Positions 4,045-9,504 of a DNA stretch of 9,504 nt are shown here, piece by piece. The position numbers were made by a program, and so were the translations under genes. This DNA is from Nanobdellota archaeon (GTDB lineage Archaea > Nanobdellota > Nanobdellia > Pacearchaeales > GW2011-AR1). How positions within the stretch are numbered: the first letter of the stretch is position 1; every line of letters begins with the position of its first letter. Under the pieces are notes generated by a model, which had not been told where the DNA came from, did not search any database, and saw only the letters and a program-made list of their open reading frames with translations. The stretch is taken from the NCBI GenBank assembly GCA_018817905.1, contig JAHISS010000006.1:1-9504 (forward strand), read 5' to 3'.

Positions 4045-6180
4045 TTATGGTTTACCTTTATCTTCTTTTTTTGTGGTTCGAGCGTCAAGCTCATTGAATG
4101 CATTTTCGAAATCATCTTTTGTTATTTCTATTTTTTGTTTTGTTTTTTTGGCGTATGACTTTTTGATTGCGCTGAGGCCTGCGTTTCTGCACATTGCCTC
4201 GATGTCTGCTCCGGTCCATCCTTCTGTTTTTTTGGTGTATTCTGAAAGTTTTATTTCTTTGGAAAGGGGCATCTTCTTTGTCTTCACCTTGAATATTTCC
4301 TCCCGTGTTTTCCCGTCGGGAATTGGAAGTTCGATAACTGAGTCGATTCTTCCTGCCCGAAGAAGCGATTGGTCTATCAGGTCTTTTCGATTTGTGGCGG
4401 CCATAACAATCACTTTTTCAAGCTCTTCCACTCCGTCGAGTTCGGTGAGAAGCTGGTTGACGACTCTTTCTGTTGAATCGTTTAGAGACATTCCTCTTTG
4501 CTTTGAGATAGAATCGAATTCATCGAAGAAGATTATTGCCGGGGCGACCTGCCGAGCCTTCTTGAATATCTCTCTTACTCTTTTTTCAGATTCGCCGACC
4601 CATTTGCTGATTAGTTCGGGGCCTTTTACCGAGATGAAGTTTGCGTTTGATTCTGTCGCAACAGCTTTTGCCAGAAGAGTTTTTCCGGTTCCCGATGGTC
4701 CGGAGAGAAGAATTCCTTTGGAAGGTTTTATCCCAGCTTCTTTGAAAAGGTCTGGTCTCAATAATGGCAGTTCAACAAGCTCCTGCAATTTTTCTTTTGC
4801 TTTGTCCAATCCGCCGATGTCGCTCCACCGAACGTTGGGCTTGTTTATCAGGACTTCACGCATTGCGGAAGGTTCTATCTGGTTTGCCGCGTCGATAAAA
4901 TGCTGTCTTGATACTTTGATTTTGTCGAGGATTTCTGTCGGCACTTTTTCCTGAATGTTTTTTAGTTGTGTGAAATACGGCTTGATTGATTTCAGCGCCG
5001 CCTCCTTGCAGAGCATTTCAAGGTCTGCTCCAGTGTAGCCGATTGTTTTTCTTCCAATTTCGTCGAAGTCTACATCTTTTTCGAGCGGCATTCCTCTTGT
5101 GTGTATTCTTAGGATTTCTTTTCTTCCGACTTCGTCAGGCGGGTTGATTCTGAGTTCTCTATCGAATCTTCCGGGGCGGCGCAAAGCAGTGTCTATGTCT
5201 TCCGGGCGATTTGTTGCAGCCATTACAACAACCTGCCCGCGATTTTTTAAGCCATCCATCAAAGTTAAAAGCTGTGCGACGATTCTTTTTTCTGTCTGAT
5301 CTGTTCCTTCGCCGCGCTTCGGCGCGATTGAATCAATTTCGTCTATGAAAATAATCGACGGGGCGTTTTTTTCTGCCTGTTCGAAAATTTCTCTTATGTG
5401 CTTCTCGGATTCGCCGTAATATTTTGACATTATTTCCGGTCCGGCTATGGAAAAGAATGAAGAATCTGTTTCGCTCGCGACCGCTTTTGCCAGGAGAGTT
5501 TTTCCGGTTCCGGGCGGGCCGGTTAACAAAACTCCTTTTGGTGCGCCGACTCCGAGTTTTTGAAATACTTCTGGATGGTTCATCGGAAGCTCGACCATTT
5601 CTCTTACGAGTTCAATTTCGCTTTTGAGCCCACCGATGTCTTCATAACTTATGCCTGTTGCTTTCAGGTCTCCCTTGTATGCCTCGTCTGAGACTGTTAT
5701 TTTTGTCGATGGAGTAACTATCACGTTTCCTTTTGGGTCTGTTTTTGAAATCACATATCCTAGACGGTTTCCAAAAACGTCGATTACTGTTTTTTGATTT
5801 AGTGTCAGGGGTTTATGGAGAAGTTTTGTGTGGAAATATTCTGTCGGGTCGTCGGAGAATCGCACTTCCTGGATGGGGGCGAGAGTTATTTTCTTTGCTT
5901 CTTCTACTTTTGCTGGATAGATAGACACTTTGTCTCCGATTGATGCGCCGATATTTGACCGCGCCGTCCCGTCCAGCCTGATTATCTTTTTTCCGCTGTC
6001 GTTTTCAGAACGCATCGCTTTTACGACTGTTGCGGATTTTGCTTTTATTTCAATCAAGTTTCCTGAAACGATTCTTAAAGAGTTCATAACTTCGGAAGGA
6101 ATTCTCGCGATTCCCTTGTCTATGTCTTCTTGGATTGATTCTGCTATTTCAAGTTCTAATTGATTGTCCCCATGTGTCAT
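4045..6180 (-). CDS. Cdc48/VAT-type AAA+ ATPase, paralogue B with divergent D2
   Basis: A 711-residue tandem AAA+ unfoldase with the VAT layout: N-terminal double-psi barrel plus Nc domain (~1-175), D1 and D2. D1 has Walker A GPPGTGKT (221-228), Walker B with D280-E281, the pore motif KYYGESE (253-259) and arginine fingers R335/R338. D2 has Walker A GPSGTGKT (494-501; Ser496 replaces the usual Pro), Walker B IIFFDEFD with D553-E554, pore KWVGESE and R608/R611. The second-region-of-homology prolines usual in D2 are replaced (NRKDLIDQSLLRAGRID), so D2 is drifting but probably still binds and hydrolyses ATP. It ends DKGKP, with no hydrophobic-Tyr-X tail for docking on the 20S proteasome. It is the last gene of its operon, and its ATG overlaps the hsp20 stop by ATGA. 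As a hexamer it would unfold proteins in the cytoplasm. It could assemble with paralogue A or act on other substrates. Confidence 0.93.
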   Translation of the reverse strand: MTHGDNQLELEIAESIQEDIDKGIARIPSEVMNSLRIVSGNLIEIKAKSATVVKAMRSENDSGKKIIRLDGTARSNIGASIGDKVSIYPAKVEEAKKITLAPIQEVRFSDDPTEYFHTKLLHKPLTLNQKTVIDVFGNRLGYVISKTDPKGNVIVTPSTKITVSDEAYKGDLKATGISYEDIGGLKSEIELVREMVELPMNHPEVFQKLGVGAPKGVLLTGPPGTGKTLLAKAVASETDSSFFSIAGPEIMSKYYGESEKHIREIFEQAEKNAPSIIFIDEIDSIAPKRGEGTDQTEKRIVAQLLTLMDGLKNRGQVVVMAATNRPEDIDTALRRPGRFDRELRINPPDEVGRKEILRIHTRGMPLEKDVDFDEIGRKTIGYTGADLEMLCKEAALKSIKPYFTQLKNIQEKVPTEILDKIKVSRQHFIDAANQIEPSAMREVLINKPNVRWSDIGGLDKAKEKLQELVELPLLRPDLFKEAGIKPSKGILLSGPSGTGKTLLAKAVATESNANFISVKGPELISKWVGESEKRVREIFKKARQVAPAIIFFDEFDSISKQRGMSLNDSTERVVNQLLTELDGVEELEKVIVMAATNRKDLIDQSLLRAGRIDSVIELPIPDGKTREEIFKVKTKKMPLSKEIKLSEYTKKTEGWTGADIEAMCRNAGLSAIKKSYAKKTKQKIEITKDDFENAFNELDARTTKKEDKGKP

Positions 6181-6563
6181 TTTTTGTTAAATACTATTTC
6201 TAGCACTCCGTTTTTCATTGTGTGAGAAAAATTCTTCAGGTTTACAAATCCTGGAAGTATCTTTTTTATGCGCACGCCCCGGGTTAATTTTTTGGATAGG
6301 TAAGATTGTATACCTTCGAGTTTTATTTTTTTTGCAGTTATGTTCAGTTCTTTATTGCTTACTACAATTGCTACTTCTTTTTCCGAGTAACCTGGGAGTT
6401 CAAAAACCAAATAAAGTTTTTCTTTATCCTGCACGAAGTCTATTACTCTGTCTTCGTCTTCTCCCTGAATGAAATCCTCCCTCTGTTGTTTTCTTCTGGC
6501 TGATGAATTTCCGAAAAATTCCTTCACAATGCTTTCAAATGGGTCGTCGTCGAAGAAACTCAT
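6177..6563 (-). CDS. Small heat-shock protein (Hsp20/alpha-crystallin family)
   Basis: 128 residues. A short acidic/aromatic N-terminal arm (MSFFDDDPFESIVKEFFG) precedes an alpha-crystallin domain from ~38 to the end. It includes the typical FELPGYSEKEVAIVV (54-68), ILPGFV (102-107) and the C-terminal GVLEIVFNKK signature (119-128). The family is an ATP-independent holdase that binds unfolding proteins. The protein stops directly after the last crystallin strand, so the C-terminal I-x-I/V tail that normally links subunits into large oligomers is missing; it may form dimers or small assemblies. The gene sits between two Cdc48 genes: four bases after paralogue A's stop, and overlapping paralogue B's start by ATGA. 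A GGGG stretch nine bases before the ATG could be the ribosome site. Close coupling suggests handover of substrates to the AAA+ rings. Confidence 0.9.
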   Translation of the reverse strand: MSFFDDDPFESIVKEFFGNSSARRKQQREDFIQGEDEDRVIDFVQDKEKLYLVFELPGYSEKEVAIVVSNKELNITAKKIKLEGIQSYLSKKLTRGVRIKKILPGFVNLKNFSHTMKNGVLEIVFNKK

Positions 6564-6567
6564 TTTG

Positions 6568-8853
6568 CTACCCCGTGTACAACGGCCCGACTTCTAGTCC
6601 TGCCTTGGCCTTTTTTAGATAATATTCTTCAATCTTTTTGTAGCGCTGCGCTGTGTCGTGCGAGACACTTGGTTTGGTTTTTTTCAATGCGTCTTCAAAG
6701 TTTTTCTTTGTTACTATTTCAGCTTTAGGATTTTCCCTTAATGCGTTCAGTGCAGCTTCTCTTACAAGTGATTCAATGTCTGCTCCGACAAATCCTTCGC
6801 TTTGTTTTACTAATTCAGAGAGACTGACATCTTTTGCAAGCGGCGTGTTTTTTGTGTGGACTTCAAATATTTTTTTCCGGCTCTCGTCGTCTGGAACATC
6901 TGCAAGGATAATTCTGTCGAATCTTCCCGGGCGGAGCAGAGCAGGGTCCAGCATGTCGGGGCGGTTTGTTGCTCCAATGATTGTGACGTCTTTTAGACTT
7001 TCTAAACCGTCAATTTCAGCGAGCAATTGGTTGAGAACTCTTTCGGTAACTCTTGTGCCTGATTCAACTCCACGTGTTCCAGCCAGCGAGTCGATTTCGT
7101 CGAAGAAAATTACGCACGGCGCAACTTGTCTTGCTCTTTCAAATACTTTTCTTACGCCTTCTTCTGACTTTCCGACCCACATGCTTAGCAGCGAGGGTCC
7201 TTTGACTTGTATGAAGTTTGCCTCTGATTCTTTTGCAACTGCTTTTGCAAGCATTGTCTTTCCAGTTCCCGGAGGGCCGTAAAGTAAAATTCCCCTCGGT
7301 GCGCGAATGCCCAATCTCTCAAATGCTTCTGGATTATTTATTGGCCATTCAACGGCTTCTTTTAATTCTTGTTTTGTGCTTTCCATTCCTCCGATGTCAG
7401 ACCAGGAAATGTTTGGAGCTTCTACGAAAACTTCGCGCATCGCACTTGGGCGGACAATTTTCAACGATTCTTCAAAATCTTCCTGGCTAATTATTGCTTT
7501 GTCCAAAACTTCTTTTGGAATTGGTTCGTCTTCTTCAAGTTTCAGGGCTGGGAGCATTTTTCTTAACAGATGCATTGCAGCTTCTTTTGTTAATGCAGAG
7601 AGATCAGCGCCGACAAAGCCGTGTGTTTTTGCTGAAAGTTCTTCGAGGTTTACGTTTTTTGCAAGAGGCATGTTTCTTGTGTGAATTTTTAAAATGTCTA
7701 ATCTTCCTTTTTTGTTTGGTACAGAGATTTCGACTTCGCGGTCAAATCTTCCCGGGCGTCTTAGTGCCGGGTCGATTGCGTTCGGGCGGTTTGTTGCTCC
7801 GATGACAATAACTTTTCCGCGCGATTTTAGTCCATCCATCATGCTTAACAGCTGACTGACAACTCTTCTTTCAACTTCTCCCTGGACATCTTCTCTTTTC
7901 GGAGCGATTGCGTCGATTTCGTCGAAAAATATAATTGACGGCGCGTTTTTTTCTGCGTCTTCGAAAATGTCGCGAATCTTTTTTTCAGATTCTCCGTAAA
8001 ACTTGCTCATTATTTCTGGGCCGTTGAGCAGAATGAAATTGGCTTCGGTTTCGTTGGCAACAGCTTTTGCAAGGAGGGTTTTTCCTGTTCCAGGAGGACC
8101 GTGCAGTAAAACTCCTTTCGGTGCGTCGATGCCGAGCTTTTCGAAAATCTCTGGATGTTTCAGTGGGAGCTCGACCATTTCCCTAACTTTTTTTATTTCT
8201 TCCTGCATGCCTCCGACGTCTTCGTATGCAATGTTCGGCATTTCGCTTTCGGAAATGTCAACTGCTTTTGGATTTAGAACAACTTCTGTTTCTTCGCTGA
8301 TAAAACACGGTTGGTTTGGAGAAGTGGAGACAACGACAAATCTTATTTGCTGGAATCCTCCGGGCATGCCTTGGTGGAATAGGTCTTGTAAGTCGCCGAA
8401 AATGTCGGGGAATCCTTCGGACATTATGTCCCTCCGACGCTGAACTCCTCCGAGCGAGATTATGTCGTTCTTGATTACTGGCCGGCCGAGCAAACCGTTT
8501 TTTAGCATTTCTGGATTTCCCTGAACCATAATTCCTTTTTGTGCCGGCGCTATGACTACGCGGGAAGCTGGTTTTGCATTTGCTTTTCTGACAATGACTT
8601 GTTCGCCGACGCCGACTTTTGCGTTTTTTCTGATTAAGCCGTCGATTCGGATGATATTTTCTCCAACATCTGCAGGGTAGGCGCGGTCAACAATCGCAAG
8701 TGTTTCTCTTCCACCTTTGATTAAGATGACATCTCCACGGATAAGTCCCATGTCTCTCATTAACTGTGGGTCAATTCTGACTATGCCTTTGTAAACATCG
8801 TCTTGAAGCGACTCCACAACTTCCAATCTTATTTCGTTATTGTTTTTTACCAT
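6568..8853 (-). CDS. Cdc48/VAT-type AAA+ ATPase, paralogue A
   Basis: 761 residues with all canonical parts. The N-domain spans ~1-205 (double-psi barrel then Nc). D1 has Walker A GPPGTGKT (252-259), Walker B IIFFDEID (D311-E312), pore KFYGESE and fingers R366/R369. D2 has Walker A GPPGTGKT (526-533), Walker B with D585-E586, pore MWVGKSE and NRPDMLDPALLRPGRFD (fingers R641/R644). It is a hexameric cytoplasmic unfoldase, the archaeal counterpart of p97. An extra loop of ~35 residues (about 136-170, rich in Met/Gly/Phe/Gln) interrupts the Nc domain and is absent from paralogue B. The C-terminus is ...VGPLYTG: Leu-Tyr-Thr resembles the hydrophobic-Tyr-X proteasome-docking motif but with one extra Gly. 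The start overlaps the AbrB gene's stop (ATGGTAA), and GAGAGGAAG eight to sixteen bases upstream is a clear ribosome site. This is probably the ancestral functional copy. Confidence 0.95.
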   Translation of the reverse strand: MVKNNNEIRLEVVESLQDDVYKGIVRIDPQLMRDMGLIRGDVILIKGGRETLAIVDRAYPADVGENIIRIDGLIRKNAKVGVGEQVIVRKANAKPASRVVIAPAQKGIMVQGNPEMLKNGLLGRPVIKNDIISLGGVQRRRDIMSEGFPDIFGDLQDLFHQGMPGGFQQIRFVVVSTSPNQPCFISEETEVVLNPKAVDISESEMPNIAYEDVGGMQEEIKKVREMVELPLKHPEIFEKLGIDAPKGVLLHGPPGTGKTLLAKAVANETEANFILLNGPEIMSKFYGESEKKIRDIFEDAEKNAPSIIFFDEIDAIAPKREDVQGEVERRVVSQLLSMMDGLKSRGKVIVIGATNRPNAIDPALRRPGRFDREVEISVPNKKGRLDILKIHTRNMPLAKNVNLEELSAKTHGFVGADLSALTKEAAMHLLRKMLPALKLEEDEPIPKEVLDKAIISQEDFEESLKIVRPSAMREVFVEAPNISWSDIGGMESTKQELKEAVEWPINNPEAFERLGIRAPRGILLYGPPGTGKTMLAKAVAKESEANFIQVKGPSLLSMWVGKSEEGVRKVFERARQVAPCVIFFDEIDSLAGTRGVESGTRVTERVLNQLLAEIDGLESLKDVTIIGATNRPDMLDPALLRPGRFDRIILADVPDDESRKKIFEVHTKNTPLAKDVSLSELVKQSEGFVGADIESLVREAALNALRENPKAEIVTKKNFEDALKKTKPSVSHDTAQRYKKIEEYYLKKAKAGLEVGPLYTG

Positions 8854-9218
8854 TTTTTCTTCCTCTCAGGATTTATGAAATTCAAACTTAGCTTTCCGTA
8901 ATCTTCAAAGCAAAGTTTTACCATGTCGTCCATGTGTCTGTTCATGTTGCGGTTCATGTGGTTTATAAAATCTACTACTTCTTTAGGAATGCTCACCGCG
9001 TGGCTGTTTCCGACAACTCGAAGTTTAACGCTGTAGGTTTTTCTTTTTAGGTCGTTATAGTGCTGGAAGTTTTGCAAATCAGACGGATGAACTATTTTCT
9101 CATCGCATTTAGGACACTTCACAGCTCTTAATCTAAAACCGCTTCTTTCTGCAATTATTGGTTTCATTTCAACATTGCAGTTCTTGCACGAAATTTTTGC
9201 GTCAAATATATCTCTCAT
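8847..9218 (-). CDS. Zinc-ribbon plus SpoVT/AbrB-domain DNA-binding protein
   Basis: 123 residues. The N-terminal half holds two knuckles, C11-x-x-C14 and C35-P-K-C38, a zinc ribbon. Residues ~59-115 (YSVKLRVVGNSHAVSIPKEV onward) match the AbrB/MazE/SpoVT swapped-hairpin fold: basic strand, NSHAVSIPKEV turn, then a second hairpin. Such proteins bind DNA as dimers and act as regulators or antitoxin-like factors. It is the first gene of the operon, lies 17-20 bases behind the predicted transcript start, and overlaps the Cdc48 A start by 7 bases. Autoregulation through the GTGTATAC repeats in its promoter is a reasonable inference. The AbrB fold is known to be related to the double-psi barrel of the Cdc48 N-domain, so its pairing with two VAT genes is notable. 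No ribosome site is seen before the ATG, which fits a very short leader. Confidence 0.85.
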   Translation of the reverse strand: MRDIFDAKISCKNCNVEMKPIIAERSGFRLRAVKCPKCDEKIVHPSDLQNFQHYNDLKRKTYSVKLRVVGNSHAVSIPKEVVDFINHMNRNMNRHMDDMVKLCFEDYGKLSLNFINPERKKKW

Positions 9219-9232
9219 GGTAGTTCTTTTTT

Positions 9233-9253
9233 GTGTATACCAAGAGTGTATAC
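9233..9253 (-). promoter_or_regulatory. Tandem GTGTATAC repeat, candidate operator of the Cdc48-Hsp20 operon
   Basis: GTGTATAC occurs at 9233-9240 and exactly again at 9246-9253 (13-base period), each containing the palindrome GTATAC. On the minus strand the pair covers about -18 to +3 relative to the predicted transcript start. A repressor bound here would block polymerase recruitment or start. In Pyrococcus the heat-shock regulator Phr represses hsp20 and an AAA+ ATPase gene from a site just after the TATA box, a comparable arrangement with a different sequence. Confidence 0.5.
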
Positions 9254-9257
9254 AAAC

Positions 9258-9265
9258 TTTATAAA
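9258..9265 (-). promoter_or_regulatory. TATA box of the AbrB-Cdc48-Hsp20-Cdc48 operon
   Basis: On the minus strand the element reads TTTATAAA, about 40 bases before the ATG at 9218. It predicts a transcript start near 9235 and a ~17-base leader. No other gap in the operon (4 bases at most) has room for a promoter, so all four genes probably depend on it, apart from any promoter inside coding sequence. Confidence 0.6.
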
Positions 9266-9322
9266 TGTTTTGTTTTTTTACACCCTGCAGATAAGTTTAA
9301 TAAAATAGCTTGAATAATTTCC

Positions 9323-9376
9323 ATCCCTCGCCCGAATGATTATCTCGTAAACCAGACGACTACTGTGCCGAGGGGT
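9323..9376 (+). ncRNA. Possible small structured RNA (unidentified)
   Basis: ATCCCTCG (9323-9330) pairs with CGAGGGGT (9369-9376) as an 8-base stem with one G-T pair, closing a 38-base loop. The block is noticeably G/C-richer than the surrounding intergenic DNA. A TATA-like GTTTAATAAAAT (9295-9306) would place a plus-strand start near 9325. No tRNA T-loop and no C/D-box pair are visible, so the RNA class is unknown. It could equally be a chance stem. Confidence 0.25.
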
Positions 9377-9471
9377 TTCTATTACTAATGTTTAGATATT
9401 TAATCATAAAATCAGGAATTAGGATTTATAGCTGCCATCCTGCCACCAAAATGTTTTTTTAATAATTATTT

Positions 9472-9486
9472 GTATATAAAGTATAA
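9472..9486 (+). promoter_or_regulatory. TATA box pointing out of the window
   Basis: GTATATAAAGTATAA is a strong archaeal TATA-like element. A plus-strand transcript would start near or just beyond the end of the window, so the gene it serves is not visible. The A/T pattern is partly symmetrical, and a minus-strand role cannot be excluded. Confidence 0.4.
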
Positions 9487-9504
9487 ACGCAGATTTTTGA
9501 TAAA

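Noticed and set aside
4073..8443. Many plus-strand open frames opposite the two Cdc48 genes, the longest 293 codons at 4073-4954
   Set aside because: They are the complement of strongly conserved AAA+ coding sequence, have Ser/Phe/Leu-rich compositions without domains, and no promoter or ribosome site.
9321..9400. tRNA or C/D-box RNA at the G/C-rich block
   Set aside because: No T-loop, acceptor stem of seven pairs, or matching C and D boxes could be found on either strand.

Overview
The window looks archaeal. TATA-like boxes sit about 25-30 bases before transcript starts, at least one message appears leaderless, and the right half carries two VAT-type Cdc48 AAA+ ATPases plus a zinc-ribbon/AbrB protein. 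The small secreted and one-helix membrane proteins of unknown function would fit a DPANN-type archaeon (Pacearchaeota/Woesearchaeota-like), but nothing here proves the lineage.

Layout. (1) Positions 1-173, minus strand: the N-terminal end of what looks like an IS66-like transposase. Its frame closes just after a run of nine A's, and the rest lies outside the window. (2) 277-1653, plus strand: a secreted, single-helix membrane protein with beta-sandwich-like ectodomains and a DUF11-like C-terminal domain, expressed from a leaderless promoter. (3) 1654-4044: a repeat-rich zone holding a strikingly AT-rich cassette (about 1847-3917). The cassette has four plus-strand genes, each overlapping the next by ATGA: a ribbon-helix-helix (RHH) regulator, a 31-residue membrane peptide, a secreted Cys-rich/one-helix/coiled-coil protein ending in an HNH nuclease domain, and a 65-residue two-helix membrane protein. 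The cassette is framed by GTTAAACGCCCCC-type repeats (one direct pair and one inverted pair) and, further out, by an inverted pair containing the palindrome TTAACCTWAGGTTAA. (4) 4045-9218, minus strand: a tightly packed operon, transcribed in the order zinc-ribbon/AbrB regulator, Cdc48 paralogue A (761 aa), Hsp20 (128 aa), Cdc48 paralogue B (711 aa). Its single visible promoter, near 9258-9265, has two GTGTATAC repeats lying between the TATA box and the start codon. (5) 9219-9504: that promoter, a possible small structured RNA, and a TATA box pointing out of the window.

How the genes work together. The minus-strand operon is a protein-quality-control unit: Hsp20 would hold unfolding proteins and the Cdc48 rings would unfold them, with the AbrB protein as a candidate local regulator. 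The plus-strand cassette is the best candidate for an undescribed system. A membrane-tethered protein places Cys-rich sensor-like modules outside and a predicted HNH nuclease inside the cell. It is translationally coupled to two tiny membrane proteins and sits behind an RHH regulator with a palindrome at its predicted transcript start. Base composition and codon choice (TTA, AGA, AAA, ATA) differ sharply from both flanks, and bounding repeats are visible, so recent acquisition is likely. Its function (defence, conflict, toxin-antitoxin or mobile-element maintenance) is inference only.
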